Position numbers and translations under genes: made by a program
In this document: one piece after another, positions 18,351 through 26,842 of the stretch
Layout of the letters: each line of letters starts with the position of its first letter
How positions within the stretch are numbered: position 1 is the first letter of the stretch
Notes under the pieces: model-generated
Database searches by the model: none
What the model saw: only the letters and a program-made list of their open reading frames with translations
Told to the model about the DNA's origin: nothing
Assembly (NCBI GenBank): GCA_009377605.1
Contig: WHTT01000026.1
Coordinates: forward strand, 1-64,000
Origin: Luteitalea sp.
GTDB lineage: Bacteria; Acidobacteriota; Vicinamibacteria; Vicinamibacterales; Vicinamibacteraceae
Reading direction: 5' to 3'
Length of the DNA stretch: 64,000 nucleotides

Positions 18351-18472
18351 TCCGACGTCTCCTCGAGGTTTCTCAGGGACTCGCTCCCAATCGCGCCGCC
18401 TCCGTCACGTCAGCTCGGCCGGGAGGCCGATCGGAGAGTACTCGGCCAAAGGAGCAGCGACAAATGAGGATA

Positions 18473-18487
18473 GCACGCGGCGTGCCA
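18473..18487 (-). promoter_or_regulatory. Candidate sigma-54 promoter for the export operon
   Basis: On the minus strand this reads TGGCACGCCGCGTGC, preceded by C. The -24 element is perfect and the GG-N10-GC spacing is exact; only the first T of the -12 TTGC is changed to G. Transcription would start about 110 bases before the permease TTG. Confidence 0.55.
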
Positions 18488-18715
18488 GCCTTCGTCGCCC
18501 TGGTTGGCGGTTTCCAGCCAGCAGATAGCTCTCTACCAACGTACGACTTATGAACAACTCGCCCTGCGTTCTCTGAGGCCGAATGGGCGTCCCACTGATG
18601 ACAAAAGTACTCATATGAGGCGACAATTAACAGGCACATGTGTAGGACCCTAGACAACCGCCGGGGCTCTGGCCGCAAACACTCGCCGGCAGTCACGGCG
18701 TTCAGTACTGCCGTT

Positions 18716-18730
18716 TGGCACTCTGCTTGC
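18716..18730 (+). promoter_or_regulatory. Candidate sigma-54 promoter for the nucleotide-sugar operon
   Basis: The site TGGCACTCTGCTTGC matches the TGGCAC-N5-TTGC consensus at every position, with GG and GC separated by ten bases. The predicted start point is near 18742, giving a leader of about 33 bases before ATG 18775. An AAGGA ribosome-binding site lies in that leader. Confidence 0.72.
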
Positions 18731-18774
18731 GTAGAGAGGAGGGGCGAGGGGCGCCTGTCTGAGAAGGAATGTGC

Positions 18775-19803
18775 ATGAGGGTGCTAGTCACCGGACACCT
18801 CGGTTATCTCGGCGCCGTTGCGGTCCCAATCCTGCGGAGCGCTGGGCACGAGGTCGTCGGTCTCGATACAGGATTCTTCAGCGAGTGCCATTTCGGCGAC
18901 TCGAATGGTGAGATTCCATCGCTTTCGCTCGATCTTCGTGACGTCACGCCGCACCACCTCGAGGGGTTCGATGCGGTGGTTCACCTTGCCGCACTGTCGA
19001 ACGACCCGCTCGGCGATCTGAACCCGGCATGCACCTATGCCATCAATCACCAGGCCTCGGTTGGGTTGGCCCAAGCCGCAAAGGCCGCTGGTGTTGAGCG
19101 GTTCCTCTTCTCGTCCTCGTGCAGCAACTACGGCGCCGGCGGAGCCGGGTTCCTGGACGAGGAGGCGCCGCTCCGGCCGCTGACCCCGTACGGTGAGAGC
19201 AAGGTGCGCGTGGAGCGGGATGTGGCGGCGCTCGCCAGCAGCCGCTTCAGCCCGACGTTTCTGCGTAGCGCCACCGCCTACGGCGTCTCGCCCATGCTGC
19301 GCGTCGACTTGGTGGTCAACAGCCTCGTGGGCTATGCCTGTGCCACCGGCGAGGTGCTCATCAAGAGCGACGGCACACCCTGGCGCCCGCTGATCCACGT
19401 CGAGGACATCGCCCGGGCCTTCCTGGCCGTCCTCGAGGCGCCACTCGACATCGTCCACAACGCGTCGTTCAACGTGGGCCAGACGAGCGAGAATTACACA
19501 GTGCGGCAGCTGGCAGACATGGTGCAGCAAGCAGTACCTGGGAGCCGGATCGCGTTTGGCGAAGGCGCCGGGCCGGACCAGCGCAACTACCGCGTCGACT
19601 GTAGCCGCATCAGTCGCCTCCTGCCGGCGTTCAGGCCGCGCTGGACCGTTGGAGATGGTATCGCCCAGCTCCGGGACGCGTATCGCGCCCATGGGCTGAC
19701 GCGCGAGGAGCTCCTCGGCGCGAGATACCTCCGCATCTTGCGCATTCAAGAGCTCCTCCAGAACGGCCAGCTCGACACGCAACTCCGGTGGCAACGCCAA
19801 TGA
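18775..19803 (+). CDS. NAD-dependent epimerase/dehydratase (nucleotide-sugar SDR)
   Basis: The 342-residue extended SDR has the NAD-binding TGHLGYLG at the N-terminus, [15 protein letters not shown], a catalytic SSCSNYG and PYGESK (the Tyr-x3-Lys pair). Substrates of this group are nucleotide hexoses. I chose ATG 18775, not 18769, because AAGGA at 18764-18768 is correctly spaced only for the former. The stop overlaps the next start (ATGA). With the cytidylyltransferase and C-methyltransferase downstream it probably belongs to a CDP- or dTDP-branched or deoxy sugar pathway; whether it acts as a dehydratase, epimerase or reductase is not clear. Confidence 0.86.
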   Translation: MRVLVTGHLGYLGAVAVPILRSAGHEVVGLDTGFFSECHFGDSNGEIPSLSLDLRDVTPHHLEGFDAVVHLAALSNDPLGDLNPACTYAINHQASVGLAQAAKAAGVERFLFSSSCSNYGAGGAGFLDEEAPLRPLTPYGESKVRVERDVAALASSRFSPTFLRSATAYGVSPMLRVDLVVNSLVGYACATGEVLIKSDGTPWRPLIHVEDIARAFLAVLEAPLDIVHNASFNVGQTSENYTVRQLADMVQQAVPGSRIAFGEGAGPDQRNYRVDCSRISRLLPAFRPRWTVGDGIAQLRDAYRAHGLTREELLGARYLRILRIQELLQNGQLDTQLRWQRQ

Positions 19804-21041
19804 ACGCCAACCACCACGCGTGTCGCTTTTGTGGCGAGGGGTTGAAGCACAGCTTCGTCGACTTGGGCATGTCGCCGCTCTGCGAAAGCTACGTCACGGG
19901 GGATCGGCTGGACCACATGGAGCCCTTCTATCCGCTCCACGTGCTCGTGTGCCACCATTGCCTCCTCGTGCAGCTCGGCGAATACGTCGCACCTGACGAG
20001 ATCTTCTCCGAGTACGCGTATTTCTCCTCATATTCCGATAGCTGGCTCGAGCACGCGCGCTGCTACGCGCGTGCCATGACGAACCGTGTCGGCCTGGGGC
20101 CGCACAGCCTGGTCGTGGAGGTCGCCAGCAACGACGGCTATCTCTTGCAGCACTTCGTCGACCAGCAGATCCCCGTGCTCGGCATCGAGCCCGCGGCCAA
20201 CGTCGCCGCGGCAGCTGCCAGCAAAGGGGTGCGGACCGTCGTGCGCTTCTTCGGACGCCAGCTGGCAGAGGAGCTCCTCGAAGAGGGCGTCCAGGCGGAC
20301 CTCCTCGTGGGCAACAACGTCCTGGCGCACGTCCCCGACCTCAACGACTTCGTCTCGGGGCTCGCGACGTTGCTCAAGCCAACGGGGATGCTGACGCTAG
20401 AGCTCCCGCACCTGCTCCGCCTCATCGAAGGCAACCAGTTCGACACCATTTATCACGAGCATTTTTCCTATTTCTCGCTCCATGCCGTCGAGCGGGTGCT
20501 CGGTGCGCACGGGCTGGTGCTCGTCGACGTCGAGGAGCTGCCGACGCACGGCGGCTCCCTCCGTGTCTACGCCCAACGCGCGGATGGCGCCCCTTCGCCG
20601 GCGACGGCACGCGTGGCCGCGCTGCGCCGATCCGAAGAGGAGGCCGGTCTGACGAGCCTCGAGACGTACGGCGGCTTCGCGCGGCGGGTCGAGGAGACGA
20701 AGTGGCGGCTGGTCGAGTTCCTGATTGCCGCGCGGCGCTCGGGACGCAGCGTGGCCGGCTACGGCGCACCCGGCAAGGGGAACACGCTCCTGAACTATTG
20801 CGGCATTCGGACCGACCTCGTCGACTTCGTGGTCGATCGCAACCCGTACAAGCAGGGCAAGTTCTTGCCCGGCACGCACATCCCCATCCACGCGCCAGAA
20901 CGTCTCGCGGACGAGCGGCCAGACTATGTGCTGATCCTGCCCTGGAACCTCAGGGAAGAGATTGTCGAGCAGCTCGGCTACGTCCGCGCGTGGGGGGGAC
21001 GGTTCGTCGTACCCATTCCGAGCGTTGAGGTCATAAACTGA
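19800..21041 (+). CDS. Sugar C-methyltransferase-like SAM enzyme with zinc-binding N-domain
   Basis: A 413-residue protein with the three-part layout of NDP-hexose C-methyltransferases such as TylC3/NovU. An N-terminal zinc-type domain has CRFCG and VCHHC Cys pairs. A SAM-binding core has [11 protein letters not shown] and [16 protein letters not shown]. The C-terminal domain has [15 protein letters not shown] and [13 protein letters not shown]. These enzymes add a methyl branch to a 4-keto sugar nucleotide. ATG 19800 overlaps the upstream TGA; a GTG at 19788 is in frame but less likely. Confidence 0.87.
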   Translation: MNANHHACRFCGEGLKHSFVDLGMSPLCESYVTGDRLDHMEPFYPLHVLVCHHCLLVQLGEYVAPDEIFSEYAYFSSYSDSWLEHARCYARAMTNRVGLGPHSLVVEVASNDGYLLQHFVDQQIPVLGIEPAANVAAAAASKGVRTVVRFFGRQLAEELLEEGVQADLLVGNNVLAHVPDLNDFVSGLATLLKPTGMLTLELPHLLRLIEGNQFDTIYHEHFSYFSLHAVERVLGAHGLVLVDVEELPTHGGSLRVYAQRADGAPSPATARVAALRRSEEEAGLTSLETYGGFARRVEETKWRLVEFLIAARRSGRSVAGYGAPGKGNTLLNYCGIRTDLVDFVVDRNPYKQGKFLPGTHIPIHAPERLADERPDYVLILPWNLREEIVEQLGYVRAWGGRFVVPIPSVEVIN

Positions 21042-21051
21042 TGGAGTCGAG

Positions 21052-21837
21052 ATGAAGGTCGTTCTCTTTTGTGGTGGAGAGGGATTACGGCTGCGCGAGA
21101 GCGCCGAGACGCTGCCCAAGCCGATGGCGCCCATCGGGTACCGGCCGATCTTGTGGCACGTGATGAAGTATTACGCCCACTATGGGCACAAGGAGTTCCT
21201 CCTGTGCTTGGGCTATCGCGGCGACATCATCAAGAACTATTTTCGGAACTACGACGAGACGCTCACCAACAACTTCGTGATTCGATCCGGCCAGGACATC
21301 GAGCTGCTCGGCAGGGACACCCACGACTGGAAGATCACGATGCTCGAGACAGGTGCGCGGGCGACGATCGGCCAGCGCCTGCTCGCCGCTCGACCGTACA
21401 TCGAGCCGGACGAGATGTTCCTGGCCAACTATAGCGACGGGCTCACCGATGCCCCCCTGGATCAGATGATTCGCACGCTGGAGGGCTCTGATGACACGGC
21501 GTGCTTCCTCGCGGTGCGGCCGAATCTGTCGTATCACTTCGTCCAAATGGACGAGACCGGCCACGTGCGTGACATCCGCAACGTGAGCGAGTCGGAGATG
21601 CGAATCAATGGCGGCTACTTCGTGTTCCGCCGCCAGATCTTCGACTACATCCGTCCAGGAGAAGACCTCGTGCCGGAGCCGTTCAAGCGCGTGCTCGCGG
21701 CAGGCAAGCTGATGTCGTACGAGCACAACGGCTTCTGGGCCTCGATGGATACCTTCAAGGATCGGCAGCGGCTCTGGGAGTTCTACGACCGCGGCGAGGC
21801 GCCGTGGCAGGTCTGGCGCAACGGGTCACCGGTATGA
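21052..21837 (+). CDS. rfbF: Glucose-1-phosphate cytidylyltransferase family protein (RfbF-like)
   Basis: A 261-residue nucleotidyltransferase. Its glycine-rich loop is GGEGLRLRESAETLPKPM, close to the RfbF pattern, followed by PILWHVMKYYAHYGHKEFLL, YSDGLTDAPLD and a C-terminal ASMDTFKDRQRLWE. It should make CDP-glucose (or a related NDP-sugar) from sugar-1-phosphate and CTP, feeding the SDR and C-methyltransferase upstream. The gap from the methyltransferase stop is ten bases. An obvious CDP-glucose 4,6-dehydratase is not adjacent, unless the 18775 SDR fills that role. Confidence 0.87.
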   Translation: MKVVLFCGGEGLRLRESAETLPKPMAPIGYRPILWHVMKYYAHYGHKEFLLCLGYRGDIIKNYFRNYDETLTNNFVIRSGQDIELLGRDTHDWKITMLETGARATIGQRLLAARPYIEPDEMFLANYSDGLTDAPLDQMIRTLEGSDDTACFLAVRPNLSYHFVQMDETGHVRDIRNVSESEMRINGGYFVFRRQIFDYIRPGEDLVPEPFKRVLAAGKLMSYEHNGFWASMDTFKDRQRLWEFYDRGEAPWQVWRNGSPV

Positions 21838-21886
21838 ATGCTTCAGGGACTGGAGGCAATGTCCAGCGCGCGGGAAGTGAGCCGCG

Positions 21887-22582
21887 ATGCCTCTGAGCTG
21901 GACGCCGCGCGTGACAGACCGCGCACTGCGCGTGCTCGCCATTGGCGCACATGCAGACGATATCGAGATCGGGTGTGGCGGCACCCTCCTCGCCTGGCTG
22001 AGCGACGATGTACCGCTGGACGTCACGTGGGTGGTGTGTGGTGCCAGCGGCAACCGCGAAGCGGAAGCGCGCCGGAGCGCCGATTACTTCCTGCGGCGCG
22101 CCTCTCAGCGGAAGATCATCGTGCATGGCTTCAAAGACGGGTACTTTCCGTACGACGGCGCGCGGCTCAAGGACGAGTTCGAGCGCTTGAAGGGCGACAT
22201 CGAGCCCGACCTCCTGTTCACTCACTACCGCGACGACCGGCATCAGGATCACCGCATGGTTTCGGACCTCACGTGGAACACGTTTCGCCACCACACGATC
22301 CTCGAGTACGAAGTGCCCAAGTACGACGGAGACCTCGGGGCGCCCAACGTGTTCGTGCCGTTCGCGCGCGCGGTTGCCGAAGCCAAGGCGCATGCGCTGC
22401 TGACACACTTCCCCAGCCAGGCGGTCAAGCACTGGTTCACGGCCGAGACGTTTCTTGGGCTGGCCCGGCTCCGGGGCGTCGAGGCGGCGGCATCCGCCGA
22501 GTATGCGGAGGCCTTTTATGTGCGGAAGCTGCGGCTCGAATGTCCTGAAGGGCGTCACCGGCCCGCCGTGCGCGCAGGATAG
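21887..22582 (+). CDS. PIG-L family deacetylase (LmbE-like)
   Basis: A 231-residue zinc deacetylase with GAHADDIEIGCGG near residue 20 (the AHPDD metal motif with Pro changed to Ala) and HYRDDRHQDHR near residue 110 carrying the second His cluster. Members remove acetyl groups from GlcNAc-type amino sugars. ATG 21887 has a weak GGAAGTGA upstream; GTG 21911 is an alternative. Placed between nucleotide-sugar genes and an acyl-carrier pathway, it could free an amine for re-acylation. Confidence 0.85.
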   Translation: MPLSWTPRVTDRALRVLAIGAHADDIEIGCGGTLLAWLSDDVPLDVTWVVCGASGNREAEARRSADYFLRRASQRKIIVHGFKDGYFPYDGARLKDEFERLKGDIEPDLLFTHYRDDRHQDHRMVSDLTWNTFRHHTILEYEVPKYDGDLGAPNVFVPFARAVAEAKAHALLTHFPSQAVKHWFTAETFLGLARLRGVEAAASAEYAEAFYVRKLRLECPEGRHRPAVRAG

Positions 22583-22702
22583 AGGCTGGCGAAAGCGGGT
22601 AATGGCGAAGGGACGTGGCGGGATGCTCAGAGTGCTGCAAGTGAAGGACGGCGGAGCTGACGGATCTCGACATGCGCCCGATGATGAAGGCTTGATTGTC
22701 TC

Positions 22703-23227
22703 ATGCGATTCGTGGACACTCCTCTGCCCGGCGCGTACGTGATCGAGCTCGAGCCGAGTCACGATGAGCGGGGCTTCTTTGCCCGTGCGTTTTCCGAGTG
22801 CGAGTTCGAGTCTCGCCGGCTCGTGACCCACTACCCGCAGTGCAATGTCTCGTACAGTGAGGCGGCGTTCACGTTGCGCGGCCTACACTACGCAGCGCTT
22901 CCGCATCGCGAGGAAAAGCTCGTTCGCTGCACTCGTGGCGTGATTTACGATGTCATTGTCGATCTGCGGGCCGACTCGCCCTGCCGCTTCCGGTGGTTCG
23001 CCTCCGAGCTCAGCGAGCACAACCACCGCATGCTGTACGTGCCGGCCGGTTGCGCGCACGGTTTCCTGACCCTCGCGCCGTCGACAGAGGTCTTTTACCA
23101 GATGGGGGCACACTATGTGCCAGAGGTCCAACGCGGTGTTCGGTGGAACGACCCGCGCTTCGGGATAAGCTGGCCGCATGAACCGTTGGTCATGTCGGCG
23201 CGTGACCGGGACTTCCCTGACTATTGA
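22703..23227 (+). CDS. dTDP-4-dehydrorhamnose 3,5-epimerase family protein
   Basis: A 174-residue cupin of the RmlC family. It has DERGFFARAF, a CNVSYSEAAFTLRGLHYAA segment with the catalytic-type His, and VPAGCAHGFLTL, where the second family motif is intact. It is more diverged from canonical RmlC than the 49215 product and probably epimerises the sugar made by this operon, not ordinary dTDP-rhamnose. About 120 bases without a gene precede it. The stop directly abuts the next start. Confidence 0.86.
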   Translation: MRFVDTPLPGAYVIELEPSHDERGFFARAFSECEFESRRLVTHYPQCNVSYSEAAFTLRGLHYAALPHREEKLVRCTRGVIYDVIVDLRADSPCRFRWFASELSEHNHRMLYVPAGCAHGFLTLAPSTEVFYQMGAHYVPEVQRGVRWNDPRFGISWPHEPLVMSARDRDFPDY

Positions 23228-24517
23228 ATGGACGTGAAAGCAGATCTCGACCCGTCGGAGATGTATGCGCTCATCGAGGGTCTGTACCCGTTGTGCCGCA
23301 GCATCACTGGCAATGGCGTGCGAAAGACGTTGCGCAAGGTTCAGGAGCTCCTGCCGATCGAGATCCACGAAGTTGCGTCCGGTACGCAGGTGTTCGACTG
23401 GACGGTGCCTGAAGAATGGAATATCCGAGACGCCTGGATCGCGACGCTGGATGGCCGGCGTGTCGTGGACTTCCAGGATTCGAATCTTCATGTGGTCGGA
23501 TACAGCGTGCCGGTCCGCGAGCGATTTCCCGTCGAGGAGCTGAAGCGCCACTTGCACGTGCTGGAGGATCATCCGGATTGGATACCGTACCGGACGTCCT
23601 ACTACCACCGGGACTGGGGATTCTGCTTGACCAAGTGGCAGTACGACGCGCTGGTCGAGCCGGAGTACGAGGTGTCGATCGACACGAGCTTGACGGCTGG
23701 GGCGCTGACCTACGGCGAGTTGAAGCTCCCGGGCCGTGTCTCGGACGAGATCGTGATCTCGGCGCACGTCTGCCATCCGTCCATGTGCAACGACAATCTC
23801 TCCGGGATCGCCGTTGCTACATTTCTCGGCCGCGAGCTCTCCACCTGGGACAGGCGCTTCTCCTATCGCCTGCTCTTCATCCCTGGCACCATTGGCTCGC
23901 TGACGTGGCTGGCAACTCATCGCGACGACTCCTTGAACATTCGCGGCGGCCTGAGCCTCGTGTGCTTGGGCGATGCACGTCCGTTGACCTACAAGAAGAG
24001 CCTTGCGGGCGATGGTCCCGTCGACCGCGCCGCTACCCGCGTCCTTCATGATCGCGGTCGGGAGGAGACCGTCATCGACTTCTTCCCGTTCGGCTATGAC
24101 GAGCGGCAGTTCAACGCGCCTGGGTTTCGCATCCCATTCGGATCGCTCATGCGCGGGCGCCACGACCGGTTTCCCGAGTACCACACGTCTGCCGACGATC
24201 TGAGCTTCATCTCGGCGGCGCAGCTCGACGATGCGCTCGACGCCTGTCTGGCGATGCTGTCGCGGCTCGAGACCGACGCGATGTTTCAGAATCTGGCGCC
24301 GTACGGCGAGCCGCAACTCGGACGACGCGGTGTGTACCGAGCGATGGGCGGCGGCGGCGACCCGGACGACCTCAGCACCGCCATGTTCTGGGTGCTCGCC
24401 TTGTCCGATGGGAGCTGGTCGTTGACCGATATTGCCGAGCGTGCCGAGCTGCCGTTGGCGACCATCGAGCGTGCCGCTGACGTGTTGGCGGGCCAGCAGC
24501 TTCTTCGGAAGATATAG
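23228..24517 (+). CDS. DUF4910/DUF2172 aminopeptidase-like protein
   Basis: A 429-residue protein of the DUF4910/DUF2172 type, which has an M28-like zinc peptidase fold. The hallmark HVCHPSMCNDNLSG near residue 180 holds likely metal ligands; FGSLMRGRHDRFPEYHTSAD near residue 300 carries further His and Glu candidates. The last 45 residues form a winged-helix-like segment (WSLTDIAERAEL). The family recurs in surface-polysaccharide clusters without a proven substrate. It abuts the epimerase gene directly, so a role on a sugar-linked amide or peptide is a guess from context. Confidence 0.82.
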   Translation: MDVKADLDPSEMYALIEGLYPLCRSITGNGVRKTLRKVQELLPIEIHEVASGTQVFDWTVPEEWNIRDAWIATLDGRRVVDFQDSNLHVVGYSVPVRERFPVEELKRHLHVLEDHPDWIPYRTSYYHRDWGFCLTKWQYDALVEPEYEVSIDTSLTAGALTYGELKLPGRVSDEIVISAHVCHPSMCNDNLSGIAVATFLGRELSTWDRRFSYRLLFIPGTIGSLTWLATHRDDSLNIRGGLSLVCLGDARPLTYKKSLAGDGPVDRAATRVLHDRGREETVIDFFPFGYDERQFNAPGFRIPFGSLMRGRHDRFPEYHTSADDLSFISAAQLDDALDACLAMLSRLETDAMFQNLAPYGEPQLGRRGVYRAMGGGGDPDDLSTAMFWVLALSDGSWSLTDIAERAELPLATIERAADVLAGQQLLRKI

Positions 24518-24551
24518 GGGGTGCCCCCTGGCTGGGCGTAGGATGTAGACC

Positions 24552-25652
24552 ATGGCGCAATCGATCATCACGGCACCGTCGCTGCAGGGTCTCGCCACGT
24601 GCGTGCCCGAACGCCGGTTCAACAATCTGACCGACACGACGGCCTTCGCCAAGAATGAAGTGCGCAAGGTGGTCGCCATGGCCGGCGTCACGGAGCGCCG
24701 CATCGTCGACGACCGCACGTGCAGTACGGATCTCTGCTTCGGGGCGGCCGAGGCGCTCCTGGAGGATCTGGCCTGGGAGCGAGACTCGATCGACGGGCTG
24801 ATCATGGTGACCCAGACGCCCGACTATTTCATGCCTTCGTCGAGCTGCCTGCTACACAAGCGTCTCCGGCTGGCGGAGCACTGTGCAGCGTTCGACCTCG
24901 GGCTTGGCTGTTCCGGGTACGTCTACGGCCTGTGGCTGGCCTCGATGATGTTGCAGAACGGCGGCCTGCGGCGCGTGCTGCTGCTCCATGGTGAGACGCC
25001 GACGCTCTACGCGAACGAAAGTGACCGGGCCGTGTCTCTACTCTTTGGTGACGCCGGCTCGGCGACGGCGCTCGAGCGAAGCGACGCCACCGACGGTAAT
25101 TGGTACTTCACGCTCCATACCGATGGCACTGGCTACGACGATCTGATTGTCGAAGCTGGTGGCTTTCGCGATCGCTTCTGCGCCAACGAAGAATCGCACT
25201 ACGTGAAGATGAACGGGGCCAACGTCTTCAACTTCACGATTAAGGTGATTCCCCCGCTCATCGAAGACACACTGCGGTTGGCGGATCGATCCCGGGACGA
25301 GGTCGACTACTACATCTTCCATCAGTCGAATCGCTTCATCATGAAGCACCTCATGACCAAGTGCGATCTACCGGTCGCGAAGGTGCCGATCATCTTGGAC
25401 AGCTATGGAAATCCAGGGGGGCCATCGGTTCCACTGACCATCACGCAGGGTCTGACGTTGGGCGACCGAACCGCCCCACTCTGGTTGATGCTGCTCGGCT
25501 ACGGCGTGGGCTTGTCCTGGGGCGCGGCGCTCCTCCCTTTGGAGCCGGCGACAATCGTGCGGCACGTCGAGTGGCCGTCCGCCGATACGACCTCGCCCGA
25601 ATCACAGTTGCCTCGCCGAAGCCACGCGAAGGCGGGAGCCAATACGATATGA
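24552..25652 (+). CDS. 3-oxoacyl-ACP synthase III family protein (KAS III)
   Basis: A 366-residue thiolase-fold condensing enzyme. The nucleophile Cys120 sits in LGLGCSGYVYG; the His is in YIFHQSNRFIMKH and the Asn in YGNPGGPSVPL, completing the KAS III triad. It probably condenses a short acyl starter with malonyl-ACP. In this polysaccharide operon it is more likely part of a dedicated acyl-decoration pathway than housekeeping FabH. AGGATG lies a few bases before the ATG. The stop overlaps the SDR start (ATGA). Confidence 0.88.
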   Translation: MAQSIITAPSLQGLATCVPERRFNNLTDTTAFAKNEVRKVVAMAGVTERRIVDDRTCSTDLCFGAAEALLEDLAWERDSIDGLIMVTQTPDYFMPSSSCLLHKRLRLAEHCAAFDLGLGCSGYVYGLWLASMMLQNGGLRRVLLLHGETPTLYANESDRAVSLLFGDAGSATALERSDATDGNWYFTLHTDGTGYDDLIVEAGGFRDRFCANEESHYVKMNGANVFNFTIKVIPPLIEDTLRLADRSRDEVDYYIFHQSNRFIMKHLMTKCDLPVAKVPIILDSYGNPGGPSVPLTITQGLTLGDRTAPLWLMLLGYGVGLSWGAALLPLEPATIVRHVEWPSADTTSPESQLPRRSHAKAGANTI

Positions 25653-26422
25653 CACTGGGCGCCGCCTCTTTCCTCGATTTCGGTGGGAAGTGGGTCATCA
25701 TCACGGGCGCCTCGTCTGGGATTGGCCGCGCGTCGGCCGTAGAGCTCAGCCGACACGGCGCCCGCCTGGTGCTGGTCGGACGCAATGGTCCAACGCTCGA
25801 CGACACCCGCCAATCGCTCGACGGTGACCGACACGAGACCCTTGCGCTCGATCTTTGTGACCTGTCAGCGATCGGTCCGGCGATCGCCCGTATGGCAAAG
25901 CAGGTAGGCCGGATCTACGGGCTGTGTCATGCCGCCGGGATCGTCGTGACCAGCCCGCTCAGGACGAGCACGGCTGACGTCGTGCAGTCCATGATGACAG
26001 TCAATGTCCAGGCTGGATTAGAGCTCGCGCGTCATGTGACGCGCCGCGATGTCATGGAGCCGGATGCCGGCAGTCTCCTGTTCCTGTCATCGATCTACGG
26101 CAAGGTAGGGGCCGCTGGTGAGACTGGTTACTCTGCCACCAAGGGAGCGATCGCCGCGGCGGTACGCGCCATGGCCATCGAGCTTGCCCGCCGCAGGATC
26201 CGCGTGAACGCGATCTCGCCGGGACTGGTGAGGACGCCAATGACGGACCATGCGTTGGGGGCTCTCACTAGGGAGCAGGTATCGGCTCTCGAGCAGAAGC
26301 ATCCGCTGGGCCCCGGCTCGCCCATCGATGTCGCGCGCGCCGTGGTGTTCCTGCTCGCCCCAACGACGACCTGGATTACGGGCACTGACCTGGCAGTGGA
26401 TGGAGGCTATTCCGCCCAGTAG
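25649..26422 (+). CDS. SDR-family oxidoreductase, FabG-like
   Basis: A 257-residue classical SDR with TGASSGIG near residue 20, CHAAGIV, a catalytic SSIYGK and YSATKGA (Tyr-x3-Lys), and the C-terminal DLAVDGGY of ketoreductase-type SDRs. ATG 25649 overlaps the KAS III stop, so the two are coupled and it probably reduces the beta-ketoacyl-ACP made by that enzyme. The TAG stop at 26420-26422 is part of the palindromic repeat that starts at 26419, so the extreme C-terminus was set by the repeat. Confidence 0.87.
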   Translation: MTLGAASFLDFGGKWVIITGASSGIGRASAVELSRHGARLVLVGRNGPTLDDTRQSLDGDRHETLALDLCDLSAIGPAIARMAKQVGRIYGLCHAAGIVVTSPLRTSTADVVQSMMTVNVQAGLELARHVTRRDVMEPDAGSLLFLSSIYGKVGAAGETGYSATKGAIAAAVRAMAIELARRRIRVNAISPGLVRTPMTDHALGALTREQVSALEQKHPLGPGSPIDVARAVVFLLAPTTTWITGTDLAVDGGYSAQ

Positions 26423-26477
26423 CGCAGGCCTTCAGGCCTGCCTGCCCGCCGCCGGGCAGGCCTAAAGGCCTGCGCTA
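26419..26477. repeat. GTAGCGCAGGCC palindromic repeat pair
   Basis: Two head-to-head copies of the repeat also found at 260-367, with arms GTAGCGCAGGCCTTCAGG and its near complement around a GC-rich centre. The whole unit can fold into a stem of more than 20 bp. It starts inside the SDR gene and supplies its TAG stop. No poly-T run follows, so it is not a standard intrinsic terminator. Confidence 0.88.
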
Positions 26478-26524
26478 CGACTGTCGATGGTAATAACTTT
26501 CGGGCTGAAGGAGGATCGTTACGT

Positions 26525-26818
26525 ATGAGCATGGAGCAGGACAGCTCACCAAACGCGGTGTCACAAGACGAGGCGCTCGCGTGGGTGGCAGAGATGTTCG
26601 AGGAGTCGAGGGAAAACATACAGCCGGCAACAGCTCGGGACGCCATCCCTGCCTGGGATTCACTCGGCCAGCTCGTCCTGATGGCGCAGCTCGACGAACG
26701 GTTTGGGATTCGTCTCACCGAATCCGAGTTGCCCGGGCTCCAGTCCGTTCAGGATATCCTGGACGTGTTGCATAGGCACGGTCGCCTTGCGAATGACTCC
26801 GTCCGTACGTCTGCGTGA
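26525..26818 (+). CDS. Acyl carrier protein
   Basis: A 97-residue acidic ACP/PCP-like protein. The 4'-phosphopantetheine Ser lies in WDSLGQLVLM near residue 48; the usual second helix follows (FGIRLTESELPGLQSV). A strong GAAGGAGG lies about ten bases before ATG 26525. Between KAS III/SDR and a GNAT acyltransferase, it is probably the dedicated carrier for an acyl group built in this operon. It must be activated by a phosphopantetheinyl transferase encoded elsewhere. Confidence 0.9.
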   Translation: MSMEQDSSPNAVSQDEALAWVAEMFEESRENIQPATARDAIPAWDSLGQLVLMAQLDERFGIRLTESELPGLQSVQDILDVLHRHGRLANDSVRTSA

Positions 26819-26842
26819 TACGGCTGTCGCGCCGCAATCTCA

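Larger units (their letters stand above)
18351..18774. other. Divergent intergenic control region
   Basis: A 424-base gene-free stretch between the minus-strand export operon and the plus-strand sugar operon. It holds two sigma-54-type promoter matches, one per strand. An AT-richer patch (about 18540-18650) between them could bind an enhancer protein. Short open frames here look non-coding. Confidence 0.7.

Noticed and set aside
22883-24805. A 640-codon open frame on the minus strand
   Set aside because: It is antisense to the well-supported RmlC-like and DUF4910 genes; its Arg/His/Val-rich composition is the usual high-GC shadow.
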